Shown here piece by piece: positions 23,521 to 32,372 of a stretch of DNA of 44,658 bases (position 1 is the stretch's first letter; each line of letters starts with the position of its first letter). The position numbers and the translations under genes are program-made. The notes under the pieces are model-generated. The model was not told the DNA's origin. It saw only the letters and a program-made list of their open reading frames with translations, and did no database searches. This DNA comes from JACDAN01 sp035265935 (GTDB lineage Bacteria; Actinomycetota; Thermoleophilia; Gaiellales; Gaiellaceae). The DNA lies in contig DATFOC010000106.1 in NCBI GenBank assembly GCA_035265935.1, positions 1 through 44,658 on the forward strand, read 5' to 3'.

Positions 23521-24252
23521 CTAGACGCCGAGCAGCTCTCGGAGCCGCAGGCCGTTCCTGACCGCATAGCCCTCCCAGTCGTTGTTGTAGTACGCGTAGA
23601 CGTCGATCCCGTCCTCACGCCAGCCGTCGATCCGCTTCGCCCACTCGGCGATCTCGGTCTCCGAGTAGTTTCCGTTCCTCCCCCGGGTCCCGTGGTGGAG
23701 GCGGACGAACGTCCAGTCGGCGGTCAGCTCGAGCTCGCGGAAGGGGTACCGCGGGCTGTCGGGGATGACGAGCGCAACACCGTGTGCCCTCAGCAGCTCG
23801 TACACCTGGGGTGCGTACCAGGTCGGATGGCGGAACTCGAAGCAGTGTCGGCCGCCGGCCAGCGCCGCCAACGTCGAGGCGAGACGCGCGTCGTCCCGCT
23901 TGAAGGTCGGCGGCAGCTGCCAGAGCACAGGGCCGAGCTTTCGGGAGCGGGCAAGCGGCTCCAGCGGCTCGTAGAAGCGGGGAATTCCGGTCTCGAGGCT
24001 CGAAAGGCGCCGGATGTGCGTGACGTAGCGGCTCATTTTCACGGCGAAGAGGAACTCGGGCGGCGTTGCCTGCACCCAGCCGCGCACGGCCGTCTCCCTC
24101 GGGAGCCGGTAGAAGGTGTTGTTGACCTCGACGCTGTCGAAGAGCGTCGCGTAGTGCTCGAGCCAGTGCCTCGGCGGGAGGCCCTTCGGGTAGACGCGCT
24201 CACGCCAGTGCGGGTAGTTCCACCCCGAGCACCCGATGCGGATCTCGCTCAC
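23521..24252 (-). CDS. DUF72 domain protein
   Basis: The product is 243 residues, the normal DUF72 length. The fold is a TIM-barrel. Signature segments are IGCSGWNYPHWRERVYPKGL at the start, FDSVEVNNTFYRLP, GPVLWQLPPTF, CFEFRHPTWY and DVYAYYNNDWEGYAVRNG at the end. Biochemical function is not established for the family. The GTG at 24252 overlaps the stop of the upstream inositol-phosphatase-like gene. Confidence 0.9.
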   Translation of the reverse strand: MSEIRIGCSGWNYPHWRERVYPKGLPPRHWLEHYATLFDSVEVNNTFYRLPRETAVRGWVQATPPEFLFAVKMSRYVTHIRRLSSLETGIPRFYEPLEPLARSRKLGPVLWQLPPTFKRDDARLASTLAALAGGRHCFEFRHPTWYAPQVYELLRAHGVALVIPDSPRYPFRELELTADWTFVRLHHGTRGRNGNYSETEIAEWAKRIDGWREDGIDVYAYYNNDWEGYAVRNGLRLRELLGV

Positions 24253-25055
24253 ATGGTGAGGATTGCCGCCAGGCGCTCACGCAACTCCTCGGTGGCCGCG
24301 GCGACGAGCACGCCGTGCGGCCGCGTGTCGAGCGGCGCGCCGTCCCACGGCCCAGCATCCGCGAAGCCGATCGGCAGGCCGACCTCGCGGACCAGAAGCT
24401 GCGCGGCAGCAGTGTCCACCGACCGCACTTCGCGCAGAGAGCAGACCGCGTCCACCCGGCCGGCTGCGAGCTGACACAGCGACAGGGCGAGCGAGCCCAT
24501 GATCCGGAACCGCTGCGCGTAGCCGACAAGCGCCTCGGCGTGGTCGGCGACCGACGCAGCGAGCGTTCCTTCCATCGCGAGGATCTCCACCGTGTCCTTC
24601 GGACGGACCGCGCCGAGCGGCCTGCCGTCGAGCTGCGCGCCGCCACCCTTTGCGGCCGTCCACTCCTCGCCGGTCCCGAAGTCGTGCACGTAGCCGAACA
24701 CGACATCCCCCATCGTCTCGCCCTCGGCGACCGCGATCGAGAGGCAGAAGTTCCGCAGCCCCCGCTTGGCGTTCACCGACCCGTCGATCGGGTCGACCAC
24801 GACGTGCAGCTCGGAGGAGCCGTACAAGCGCTCGCCGAGCTCCTCCGAGACGAGCGTGAACTCCAGGCCGTCCCGATGGAGCTCCTCGAGCCGGATGACG
24901 ACGGCCTGCTCCGCGGCGTCGTCGATCGCCGTCGTGTCGTCGCCGCCCTTGCCGGCTGCGATGACGGGCTCCCGCTCGGCCCGGGTCGGCAGCTCGTCCA
25001 GCACGCGCGTGATGTCCCGCGCCGCGGCGCGAAAGACGTCGAGCCAGGGCTGCAC
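24249..25055 (-). CDS. Inositol monophosphatase family protein
   Basis: The product is 268 residues, a Mg-dependent sugar-phosphatase fold. Metal-binding motifs are seen as SEELGERL, DPIDGSVNAKRG and the C-terminal SVDTAAAQLLVREVG. It may dephosphorylate inositol phosphate, fructose bisphosphate or a similar sugar phosphate; the sequence does not decide. AAGGAG five bases before the GTG at 25055 fixes the start. That ribosome-binding site and start codon lie in the arm of the large hairpin at 25054-25223. Confidence 0.85.
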   Translation of the reverse strand: MQPWLDVFRAAARDITRVLDELPTRAEREPVIAAGKGGDDTTAIDDAAEQAVVIRLEELHRDGLEFTLVSEELGERLYGSSELHVVVDPIDGSVNAKRGLRNFCLSIAVAEGETMGDVVFGYVHDFGTGEEWTAAKGGGAQLDGRPLGAVRPKDTVEILAMEGTLAASVADHAEALVGYAQRFRIMGSLALSLCQLAAGRVDAVCSLREVRSVDTAAAQLLVREVGLPIGFADAGPWDGAPLDTRPHGVLVAAATEELRERLAAILTM

Positions 25056-25223
25056 TAGTGCTCCTTCAGGTAATGCTGCCCCGCCTCTGGGTCGCGAGCA
25101 CCGAGCCGGAGGTCGCACTCCGACGAGCCAAGGCTAAGCAGCCTTGGTGAGGAGGAGGGTGAGCTCTGGCGCCGCGTGATCGCGGGCCAGAGGCCGGCGT
25201 GTATTGCCTGGAGGGGCACTAGT
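25054..25223. repeat. 170-bp hairpin filling the gap between the DUF1015 and inositol-phosphatase-like genes
   Basis: Bases 25054-25076 pair with 25201-25223 over 23 consecutive positions if T:G pairs are allowed. GCCTCTGG (25083-25090) then pairs with 25187-25194, CGCGA with TCGCG, and CAC with GTG. The tip is CCAAGGCT (25128-25135), loop AAGC, AGCCTTGG (25140-25147). The non-Watson-Crick positions in the arms are mostly T:G on the plus strand, so an RNA from the plus strand would pair best. On the minus strand the 3' end contains AAGGAG and the GTG start of the next gene; the other end contains the DUF1015 stop codon. It could be a MITE-like palindrome, a structured RNA or a translational control element. 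Confidence 0.7.
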
Positions 25224-26268
25224 CCAGCGGGAGGAAGAGGAGCCCCGAGAGCAGCTTGGGATAGAAGTAGGTCGTCTTCTGCGGCAAGGTCTCGCCCGCT
25301 TGCGCGAAGCGGAAGACGTCCTCGATGCGCGTCGGTCTGACGATGAACGCGCCCTCCGCGTCTCCCTGCTCGACAGCCGCGACGGCCTCGTCCACGGACG
25401 GCGTGTACCGAACCGGGCCAGGGGCGAGCGATTCGACGAGCTGGACGTCGAGCGCGCCCTCCTCGCCCTCGACGAGCGCCGCTCCGCCCTTCCGGTAGAC
25501 GACGGCCGCGGCCCGCTCGGGCGGTTGCGCCTCGAGCTGCGCGAGCGCGTCCTCGAGCCCCTGCGTCGGGATCGTGCCGTTGGCCCGGTCGGAGATCCTG
25601 TGCGTCGGGAAGATCATCAGCCCCGGATCGTCGGTCGAGACTAGCACGGCGAGGATGTCCTCCACGCCCGAGGCCACGGCCGTCTCGTAGCGGTGGTGCC
25701 CGTCCGCGATCAGCAACTGCTTGTCGACGAACGCCTCCGCGATGCCGCCCGGAGGGATCCGCCACAGGCGCGTCCCTTGCGCCTCCAGCTCCGGCTCCCC
25801 TGCCGGATGCTCGTACGGAGGCGCGCCGTCGTAGAGGAGGAAGATCGGCTCCGGGTGCGCCGCGAGCGCCTCCAGCAGCCGCTTTCGCCCTTCCTTCGGC
25901 CCCGCGTGCGTCCGCTCGTGCGGCAGGACGACCCGGTTCTCGTACGGCTCGACCTTCAGCGCCGCGACAAGGCCGCGCCGGGTTCGCTCGATTCCGTCCG
26001 GCCCGACGTACCGCTGCTCGAGCGCCCAGAAGGTCGGCCCCTCGTCCCGCACGAGGGCGCCGTCGGACAGCCACTCGCGCCACAGCCGCGCGGCGTCCGC
26101 CTCGTCGTCGGGGAGCGTGAGGTGGACGACGTTGAGCGGGCTCCGTCCACGGAGCTCCTCGCGCTGCGCCTCGTCGATCACGTCGTAGGGCGGCGCCACG
26201 AGCTGTTCGAGCGGACCGGCGACGGACTCGTCGTAGCGCACGGCCCGAATCGGCTTGACCACGGCCAT
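25219..26268 (-). CDS. DUF1015 family protein
   Basis: The product is 349 residues and resembles DUF1015, which usually runs to about 400. Signature segments are VAPPYDVID near residue 34, VLPHERTHAGPKEGR, LLIADGHHRYETA with the conserved DGHHRYET, and the C-terminal KTTYFYPKLLSGL. The family's function is not established, though some members are annotated as serine-dehydratase-like or cofactor-related. The ATG at 26268 is chosen at the first conserved residues (KPIRAVRY); the frame is open for another kilobase upstream but only as antisense of the OB-HD gene. The stop falls in the arm of the 170-bp hairpin. Confidence 0.85.
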   Translation of the reverse strand: MAVVKPIRAVRYDESVAGPLEQLVAPPYDVIDEAQREELRGRSPLNVVHLTLPDDEADAARLWREWLSDGALVRDEGPTFWALEQRYVGPDGIERTRRGLVAALKVEPYENRVVLPHERTHAGPKEGRKRLLEALAAHPEPIFLLYDGAPPYEHPAGEPELEAQGTRLWRIPPGGIAEAFVDKQLLIADGHHRYETAVASGVEDILAVLVSTDDPGLMIFPTHRISDRANGTIPTQGLEDALAQLEAQPPERAAAVVYRKGGAALVEGEEGALDVQLVESLAPGPVRYTPSVDEAVAAVEQGDAEGAFIVRPTRIEDVFRFAQAGETLPQKTTYFYPKLLSGLLFLPLD

Positions 26269-26312
26269 CTCGAGCCGGACGTTACATCCTCCGTGCTCCA
26301 TAGACTCGACCC

Positions 26313-27146
26313 GTGAGCACGATCGCGGACCTCGCCGAGAACCGCGTCGTCGAGGGCACGTATGCGGTCGCGCGGAAAGAACGGCGGCGGACGAAGACGG
26401 GCTCCGACTACCTCGCGCTCGAGCTCGTCGACCCGAGCGGAAAGATCGAGGCGCGGGTCTGGAACGATGTCGAGCTGCTCGATTCCCGGTTCGGCGAGGG
26501 CGACGCAGTGCGGGTTCTCGGACGGGTGGACAAGTACCGCGACCGCCTCCAGCTCGACGTCCGCTCGCTCGAGGCGGCCGAGGGACAGGACCCCTCGGAG
26601 CTGACGCCGGCGCTGCGCCGCGACGCGGACGAGCTGGACGGCTTTCTCGAGTTCCTGGGCGGCGAGCTCTCGCATGCGGGCCTGAAGACGCTCGTGGGCC
26701 GATTTCTCGCCGACTCGCGGTTCCGCAGCCGGTTGCGCGAGCTACCGGCCCACCCCGGAGACCATCACGACTACGCCGGCGGGCTCCTCGAGCACACGGT
26801 GGCGGTCGCGACGCTCGGCCGAGAGACGGCGCAGGTGCACCCGCGGCTTCGGCACGACCTGCTCGTCGCTGCAGCGATCCTCCACGATGCCGGTAGGACG
26901 CTTGAGCTCGGGCGAGGCCCGTCCTTCGCGCCGACCGAAGAGGGGCGCTTGCTCGGACACGTTCAGCTCGGGATCCGCCTGATCGAGTCGCAGGCAGGCG
27001 GCCTCGAGCGCGGGGTGCTCGCCGAGGTCGTCCACGCCGTCGCCGTGCACCACGACGGACGGACGGCGCGCACGGCGGAGGCGGCAGTGCTCTACCACGC
27101 GAACCAGCTGGACGCCGTCGCGGCGACCAGGCCCGTTCCGGACTAG
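26313..27146 (+). CDS. OB-fold/HD-domain phosphohydrolase (YhaM-like)
   Basis: The product is 277 residues. Residues about 1-95 form an OB fold of the nucleic-acid-binding kind (GKIEARVWND...VRVLGRVDKYRDRLQLDV). The rest is an HD domain with HHDYAGGLLEHT, LHDAGR and AVHHDG supplying the metal-binding His and Asp residues. The architecture matches YhaM-type 3'-5' exoribonucleases. The GTG at 26313 starts 44 bp from the divergent DUF1015 gene. It is likely an RNA-processing enzyme; direct activity is inferred. Confidence 0.8.
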   Translation: MSTIADLAENRVVEGTYAVARKERRRTKTGSDYLALELVDPSGKIEARVWNDVELLDSRFGEGDAVRVLGRVDKYRDRLQLDVRSLEAAEGQDPSELTPALRRDADELDGFLEFLGGELSHAGLKTLVGRFLADSRFRSRLRELPAHPGDHHDYAGGLLEHTVAVATLGRETAQVHPRLRHDLLVAAAILHDAGRTLELGRGPSFAPTEEGRLLGHVQLGIRLIESQAGGLERGVLAEVVHAVAVHHDGRTARTAEAAVLYHANQLDAVAATRPVPD

Positions 27147-27152
27147 TCGCTA

Positions 27153-27989
27153 ATGCTTGCAGCGGTCTGCGCCCTGGGGGCGAGCCTTGCCTGGGGCGTG
27201 GGCGACTTCCTCGGCGGCCTGAAGAGCCGAACGGTGCCGCTGCTCGTCGTCCTCCTGCTCGCGCAGGTCTCGGGAGTGCTCGCGATCGGGCTCGTCGTCG
27301 CCATCGCGGGGAACCCGCCACCCGGAGCGTCGATCCTGTGGGCGCCGCTCGCGGCGACCTTCGGCACGATCGGGCTTGCGGCGTTCTTTCGTGGGATGGC
27401 CGTCGGGTCGATCAGCGTCGTGGCGCCGATCGCCGCGGTCGCGGCGGTGGTTCCGGTCGTGTTCGGGATCGCGACCGGCGATGACGTCTCTTCCCTCCAG
27501 CTCGTGGGCTTCGCACTCGCGCTCGGCGGGGTGGCGCTCGCGTCGTTCGAACGGCCCGAGGGCGGCTCAGCGCGGGTCGCGGCCGGAGTTCCGTGGGCAC
27601 TCGCCGCCGTGATCGGCTTCGGCGGCTACTACGTGCCGATGCACGAGGCGAGCGGCGAGGACTTCCTCTGGGCCGCCTTCACCTTCCGGATATCGGTCTT
27701 GATGCTCGTGCTCACGGCCTGGCTCGTCTTCCGTCCGCCGCTCGGCGCAGCGAGGGGAAGCCTCGTCGCGATCGCGATGATCGGAGTGATGGACACAGCG
27801 GGGAACTCGTTCTTCGCGGCGGCTTCGAGCCTGGGTGAGGTCAGCGTCGTCTCCGTGCTCGCGACGCTGTATCCGGTCGTGACCGTGGGTCTGGCGGCCG
27901 TCGTCCTCTCCGAGCGCGTCGCCGGGCTCCAGCTCCTCGGCGTCGTGGCCGCGCTGGCCGGCCTCGTGCTCATATCGGCCGGCTCCTAA
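27153..27989 (+). CDS. EamA/DMT-family transporter
   Basis: The product is 278 residues with ten predicted hydrophobic helices in two repeats of five, as in the drug/metabolite transporter superfamily. The first repeat starts with ASLAWGVGDFLGG and the second near GVPWALAAVIGFGGYY; ATLYPVVTVGLAAVVLSERV near the end is typical of EamA proteins. The ATG at 27153 is six bases after the OB-HD stop, so the pair is probably co-transcribed. The substrate cannot be predicted. Its stop overlaps the convergent vWA gene. Confidence 0.85.
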   Translation: MLAAVCALGASLAWGVGDFLGGLKSRTVPLLVVLLLAQVSGVLAIGLVVAIAGNPPPGASILWAPLAATFGTIGLAAFFRGMAVGSISVVAPIAAVAAVVPVVFGIATGDDVSSLQLVGFALALGGVALASFERPEGGSARVAAGVPWALAAVIGFGGYYVPMHEASGEDFLWAAFTFRISVLMLVLTAWLVFRPPLGAARGSLVAIAMIGVMDTAGNSFFAAASSLGEVSVVSVLATLYPVVTVGLAAVVLSERVAGLQLLGVVAALAGLVLISAGS

Positions 27990-28945
27990 GCAAGGTTCCG
28001 GCGGTACAGGAGGAACGCGAGCGGCAGAAGCGCCGCGAGGAAGACGTAGGGCGCGAGGGGGTCGATGTCCGTCCGCACCGTCCGCACGACGGCCTCTCCC
28101 TCGCCGACGACCGCCCTGGCCGCCCGGATCGCGCCGCCGAGATCGTCCTCGTCGTACACGCGGCCGCCGGCCGCCTCGGCGAGCTGGCGGGCAAAGTCGG
28201 CGCTGGCCGGGTCCGGCTGGTAGGGCTCCGGTGAGCCCTGCGGGCCGAAGACCTGCTCGCCTTCGCGCCAGAAGCGGACGACCACGAGCTGGATGTTGGC
28301 CTGCGAGAACTCGTTCGCGATTGCCTGTGAGTTGAACGGCGCCGTCTCAGCGTCCGTAAACAGCACGACGAGCCGCCGCTCGGCGTCGCCGAAGAAGTTC
28401 CGGGCGGCGACCGCGGCCAGGGCGCCGAACCGCGTTGCCCGCACGTTCCCTGCCTCCGACGAAGCGGGCCGGTCGACGCCGAGCGCGAGCTCGAGCGTGG
28501 AGGTGAACGAGTCGCGATTCGCCGTCGGAAAGAGCAGCGGCAGCGTGCGATCCGTGATCGACGCGATCCCCACCGGCACCGTGGACAACTCGTCGCGCAT
28601 CCGAAGCGCCGCCGAACGGGCGCGCTCGAAGCGCGTTTCCCCACCCGCCTCATCCGAAGCGAGCATCGAGCGCGAGGTGTCGAGGACGAAGAACGCCTCC
28701 GCGTCCGACCGGGCGGCGTGCTCGTGCGTCTCCTCCAGTACGGGCTGCGCGGCACCGACTCCGACCAGCAAGGCGAGCACCACGATCGCCACGACCGTGT
28801 TCCGCTGCGAGCTTCCCGGCGGCGCCAGGCGCAAGACCTCCCGCACCCGCGCCGCGCGCTGCTCGCTCCGGACGAAGGCGACGAGCGGCACGGCGGCAGC
28901 GAGCGTGACGAGCCCGGCGAGCGGCGTCAAGAACGAGAAGTCCAC
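27986..28945 (-). CDS. BatA/BatB-like vWA protein (last gene of MoxR operon)
   Basis: The product is 319 residues. Two N-terminal membrane helices (TPLAGLVTLAAAVPLVAFV and VVAIVVLALLVGVGAA) are followed by a vWA domain with the MIDAS motif DTSRS, FTDAET, and a C-terminal helix (YVFLAALLPLAFLLY). This topology is that of BatA/BatB proteins, which act with MoxR ATPases in envelope or protein-complex maturation. The GTG at 28945 is chosen at the first hydrophobic segment. It lies four bases after the TPR gene. Confidence 0.82.
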   Translation of the reverse strand: MDFSFLTPLAGLVTLAAAVPLVAFVRSEQRAARVREVLRLAPPGSSQRNTVVAIVVLALLVGVGAAQPVLEETHEHAARSDAEAFFVLDTSRSMLASDEAGGETRFERARSAALRMRDELSTVPVGIASITDRTLPLLFPTANRDSFTSTLELALGVDRPASSEAGNVRATRFGALAAVAARNFFGDAERRLVVLFTDAETAPFNSQAIANEFSQANIQLVVVRFWREGEQVFGPQGSPEPYQPDPASADFARQLAEAAGGRVYDEDDLGGAIRAARAVVGEGEAVVRTVRTDIDPLAPYVFLAALLPLAFLLYRRNLA

Positions 28946-28949
28946 GAGC

Positions 28950-29591
28950 CTAGTACCCCTCGCCCTGCCGCGAAGGGCCCCCACCCGGCGCAGTCCGGCC
29001 GGGCCGGTATGCCGGGATGTTCTCGCGGATCCTGAGCCTGGCGGCACTCGGATCCATCAGTCGCAGCAGGTATTCGAGGTTGTACTTCGCCTCCTCGTTC
29101 GAGGGATCGATCCGGACCGCGCGCTCGAAGTCGCCGACGACACGGCGCATCAAGGTCGGCCCGTTGATCGGGTCCTGGATCGCTTCCGCAAACGTGAGGA
29201 CGCCCTGGAGGCTCGCCGCCTTGGAGCGGAGCGGCGCAGCGAGGCTCGATTCCTCAGCGGCCCCGAGCGTCGCCTGCGCCTCGGCGCGAAAAGCCGGGCG
29301 ATCGAAGTCGTACGGGTTCTCTCCGCGCCGCGCGTCCACCGCGAAGGCGCGCAGCGCCCGCCGGTAGAGCAGGTCGTCCTCGACTCCGAAAACGCGCTTC
29401 GCGTAGGGCACGCGGGTGTCGATCTTCCAGAGCCCCTCCGCCGCCGGCTGGGCCTTGAACGCGAGGTCGCCGCCCTCGAAGCCACTCCGGATCGCCGCGG
29501 CGTCCCGCGCGACGAGCGCCGCGACCACGGCCAGCGCGATCAGAATCGCGATCGGCAGGACCTTGCGGAGTATCGGCCGTGCGCGCTTCAT
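28950..29591 (-). CDS. Membrane-anchored TPR-like protein of the MoxR operon
   Basis: The product is 213 residues. A short basic N-terminus and one transmembrane helix (VLPIAILIALAVVAALVA) precede an outer domain with a TPR-like segment near the C-terminus (VVGDFERAVRIDPSNEEAKYNLEYLLRL) and a Gly/Pro-rich end. The position between two vWA genes suggests the BatC/BatE slot of the Bat system. The ATG at 29591 overlaps the preceding vWA stop by four bases. Confidence 0.72.
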   Translation of the reverse strand: MKRARPILRKVLPIAILIALAVVAALVARDAAAIRSGFEGGDLAFKAQPAAEGLWKIDTRVPYAKRVFGVEDDLLYRRALRAFAVDARRGENPYDFDRPAFRAEAQATLGAAEESSLAAPLRSKAASLQGVLTFAEAIQDPINGPTLMRRVVGDFERAVRIDPSNEEAKYNLEYLLRLMDPSAARLRIRENIPAYRPGRTAPGGGPSRQGEGY

Positions 29592-30511
29592 TCCTCGACC
29601 TCCTGCTGCACCCGCGCCGGACGCCAGGCAAGCCGACCGCAAAAGTGTTCGTTCGCCGCGAGCAGCATGAGCAGGAGAAGCGCCAACCCCGCCAGACCGG
29701 CCGGGACTCCCGCGCGCTCGGCGCGGCGCTGCTCGTCGGCGAGCCGCGGGGGCGCCATGTCCGCCCTGTCGACGAACGCCTTCTTGCCGACCAGCCGCTC
29801 GAAGAAGAAGCGGTCCTCGTCGAACGGGAACATGGCCACGAGGTACAGCGGGATCCCCTTGCGCTCGTAGGTGATCAGCTCGCGGGTCAGCGCCGGGGTG
29901 TCCAGTCCCGAATTGTCGAGGTCGCTGATCAGCAGCGCACCGCGCTCCTCCTGGTCGTGCCGCTCCAGCATCTCGCGCGCGAGCTGGAGCCCGGTCGAGA
30001 TCTTCGTCCCGCCGCGGAAGTTCTCCGACCACGGCGTCACCGACTTGCGCCGGATCTCCTCTGCCTCCGGGCTGTCTGACTCGACCCGCCGCTGCCCGGG
30101 CGGGCAGACCTGGTCCTCGTCGCGGACGAAGCAGATGTTCGGGTAGGGCGCCAGCGCGCGCAGGAAACCGCGCAACTCCGGGGCTGCGGTGCCGGGGGGC
30201 ATCGTCTCGTACGCGACGCTCGAGAACAGGACGAGGCCGAAGTCCTGGTTCGTGTCCGCCAGGTACTCGAACGGCTCCGTCAGCCGCCGGCGCGCGCCGC
30301 CGATGCTCGCGGACATGTCGAGGACGACCACGCCGCTCTCACCTCCGCGAGCGATCCGAACGGCCGACGATCCGGGGTCACGCGAGAGCCAGGCCGCGAA
30401 GAGGAGCGTCGCGACGAGTGCAGCCGCGAGGATGAGCCGGACGGCTGCGGTGCGCCGCATCGGCTCGGTCAGGTTCCGAACGTCGAAGAGCGGGATCCCC
30501 TGCCGCCGCAT
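29588..30511 (-). CDS. Membrane vWA protein (Bat-type)
   Basis: The product is 307 residues. One N-terminal transmembrane helix (RLILAAALVATLLFAAWL) precedes a vWA domain with MIDAS DMSAS, GGTKISTGLQLA and SDLDNSGLD, then a C-terminal helix (AGLAGLALLLLMLLAA). The domain contains a Cys pair region (NICFVRDEDQVCPPGQ) that could form a disulfide outside the membrane. The ATG at 30511 shares a base with the preceding stop (TGATG). It would act with MoxR as a metal-dependent adhesion or chaperone module. Confidence 0.8.
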   Translation of the reverse strand: MRRQGIPLFDVRNLTEPMRRTAAVRLILAAALVATLLFAAWLSRDPGSSAVRIARGGESGVVVLDMSASIGGARRRLTEPFEYLADTNQDFGLVLFSSVAYETMPPGTAAPELRGFLRALAPYPNICFVRDEDQVCPPGQRRVESDSPEAEEIRRKSVTPWSENFRGGTKISTGLQLAREMLERHDQEERGALLISDLDNSGLDTPALTRELITYERKGIPLYLVAMFPFDEDRFFFERLVGKKAFVDRADMAPPRLADEQRRAERAGVPAGLAGLALLLLMLLAANEHFCGRLAWRPARVQQEVEE

Positions 30512-31419
30512 CAACGCCCGTTCTCCGAGATCACGCGCTCGACCTCGTCCGACAGCGGGTCGATACCCGCAGGAACCGGCTCCGACCACGCAAGCCGACT
30601 TGCGTCGCCCGCGAGGGCCGGGTTGCGGTTGCGCCTGAGCTCGACCGCGAGTCGTTCCAGCGCGCGGCGTTCCTCCTCGGGCGAGCCGGATGCCGCCGAC
30701 TCGCGCACGAGGGCGAGCGCCTGCTCGAGCGGGGAGCGCTTGTCGACGAACCGCGCTCCGAGTCTCGTCGCGAGCCGGTCGAGCGGCAGAAGCCGGAGGA
30801 TCAGGATGGCGGCGCCGACGGCGAACAGAACGGCGAGGACGAGCGCAATGAGCTCGACTGTCCGAGGCGACAGACGGTACGACGCCGAGGGAAGGGCACG
30901 AAGGTCGGAGCGGAGCGCGGCCTGGTCGAGCTCGTTCGGGTCGATTCGCCCGGCCGCCCGGATCGGTACCCACTCGACGGTGGCCGCGTTGGGTTGCGAC
31001 TCGCCGCGGCGCAGGTAGTTGACCGCCACGCCACCGAGGTCCACGCGCCCCGTTCCCCGCGGGAGGCACTGCGAGACCAGGCAGCCGAGGACGTAGTCGT
31101 AGCGCAGCTTCGTCAGCGCGCCGTCCTCGCTTCGCGTCACCTCAACCGGTCCAAGCTCGCGGTAAGGGTCGAAGTTCGCGCCGATCTCGACGCTGTCGGG
31201 GTCTACCCGGTTGCCGTCGACGATGAGCTCGATCCTCGCGCGCACCGCGTCCCCGAACAGGTGCTGCTCGGGTGTGAGGAGCGCGGTGCCGACGATCGGC
31301 TCCCCGCCGAGGCCTGGCCCCCCGCCCTTGTCCCACGCGTTCCACGCGATGAGGCCGGCGGCCGCCGCGAGAATCGCGGCCGCGACGACCCCGCCGATGA
31401 ACAGCCGTCGCGTGGTCAC
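30511..31419 (-). CDS. BatD-like membrane protein of the MoxR operon
   Basis: The product is 302 residues. An N-terminal hydrophobic segment is followed by an outer beta-rich region (PIVGTALLTPEQHLFGDAV...) with a CLVSQC cysteine pair. A second transmembrane helix lies at about residues 190-210 (LIALVLAVLFAVGAAILIL), and a cytoplasmic helical tail follows. No enzymatic motif is present. The topology and position fit a BatD-like component, but sequence similarity alone does not prove it. The GTG at 31419 overlaps the DUF58 stop by four bases; a GTG one codon upstream is equally possible. Confidence 0.68.
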   Translation of the reverse strand: MTTRRLFIGGVVAAAILAAAAGLIAWNAWDKGGGPGLGGEPIVGTALLTPEQHLFGDAVRARIELIVDGNRVDPDSVEIGANFDPYRELGPVEVTRSEDGALTKLRYDYVLGCLVSQCLPRGTGRVDLGGVAVNYLRRGESQPNAATVEWVPIRAAGRIDPNELDQAALRSDLRALPSASYRLSPRTVELIALVLAVLFAVGAAILILRLLPLDRLATRLGARFVDKRSPLEQALALVRESAASGSPEEERRALERLAVELRRNRNPALAGDASRLAWSEPVPAGIDPLSDEVERVISENGR

Positions 31420-32372
31420 CACGAGTCGCGCACCGCCTCCTGCCGTAGCGCGACCCACTCGAGGAAGCGCGTGTAGATCTCCTCCGGGTCGGTCGACGAG
31501 ATCAGCACGGGGTCGAGACCAAGCCCCTCCAGGTAGCCCAGCGTCTCGGCCAGCCGTTCCTCGTTGGCCTCCCGTCGCTCGCGCGCCTCGCGGCGGCTCA
31601 TCCGTACGAGCTTCAGCTTGCCCGTCGGCGGATCGACGAGCGGAACGACGACCGACGAGACGTCCGGGAAGCTCTGCTCCCAGACCGGATCCTGGATCAC
31701 GACCGGGACGAGCTCCCACGGCAGCTCGACGATCCACGCCCACGCAGCCTCGCTCGGCGGCGAGAGGAAGTCGGAGAGGATGAAGACGAAGGTTCCGGCG
31801 GGAAGCGAGCGGCGCATCGGCGCCAGGTGCGCGAACGCCTGCTCCAGAGTGTCCTCCGGCGCACCGTACAACGGGTAGTGCAGGTGCGACTCCTTCACGC
31901 GCCAGAAGTCGGCCTGGGCGTGCGGCGGGCGCCAGAACGGCACCTCCATGCTGGAGTCTCCGCTCGCGGCCGAGGCGCTTGCGTAGTCCAGGTAGCCGAT
32001 CAGCCCGCGCGCCTTGGCGGCGCTGTCGGCGATCAGATTTCCGGCGGCGACCATCGCGTCCGGCTTCGAGAGCCAGGGCAGGTCCGTCGGATAGAGGCTC
32101 ATCGCCGGCCGCCGGTCGGCGACGATCACGACGCGCGGAGCCTCCTCCGCGTACCGCTCGCGCACGATGAACTCGTCCGTGCCCCGAGCGGAGGAGAGAC
32201 GGGCAGACGCCGCCCAGTCGATCGTGTCGACGTCGTCTCCGGGCTGGTACGGCCTCGAGCTCGCGACATCGGATCCGGTTCCTCGCCGCACGCTGGTCAC
32301 GGCGCCAAACGCGAGGCCGATCAGCCGCCGCCGCGGGACGAGCGGAAAGGTGAGATCAGTCGCCCCGCTCAC
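31416..32372 (-). CDS. DUF58 domain protein
   Basis: The product is 318 residues. The DUF58 hallmark SRPYQPGDDVDTIDWAASARL lies near residue 40, followed by a vWA-like region with VIVADRRPAMSLY and FILSDFLSPPS. DUF58 proteins almost always follow moxR genes and are thought to act with the ATPase on vWA partners. The GTG at 32372 overlaps the 3' end of moxR by 17 bases. It is complete. Confidence 0.88.
   Translation of the reverse strand: MSGATDLTFPLVPRRRLIGLAFGAVTSVRRGTGSDVASSRPYQPGDDVDTIDWAASARLSSARGTDEFIVRERYAEEAPRVVIVADRRPAMSLYPTDLPWLSKPDAMVAAGNLIADSAAKARGLIGYLDYASASAASGDSSMEVPFWRPPHAQADFWRVKESHLHYPLYGAPEDTLEQAFAHLAPMRRSLPAGTFVFILSDFLSPPSEAAWAWIVELPWELVPVVIQDPVWEQSFPDVSSVVVPLVDPPTGKLKLVRMSRREARERREANEERLAETLGYLEGLGLDPVLISSTDPEEIYTRFLEWVALRQEAVRDSW

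Noticed and set aside
25128..25155. AAGCAGCC at the tip of the 170-bp hairpin, recalling the conserved loop of SRP RNA
   Set aside because: The other SRP features (GGAA tetraloop, CAGG opposite AGCAGCC in a symmetric internal loop) are absent; the match is short and probably chance.
26269..27321. Upstream extension of the DUF1015 reading frame by about 1 kb
   Set aside because: The extension is antisense to the OB-HD gene, has low-complexity Arg/Pro composition, and precedes the natural DUF1015 N-terminus.
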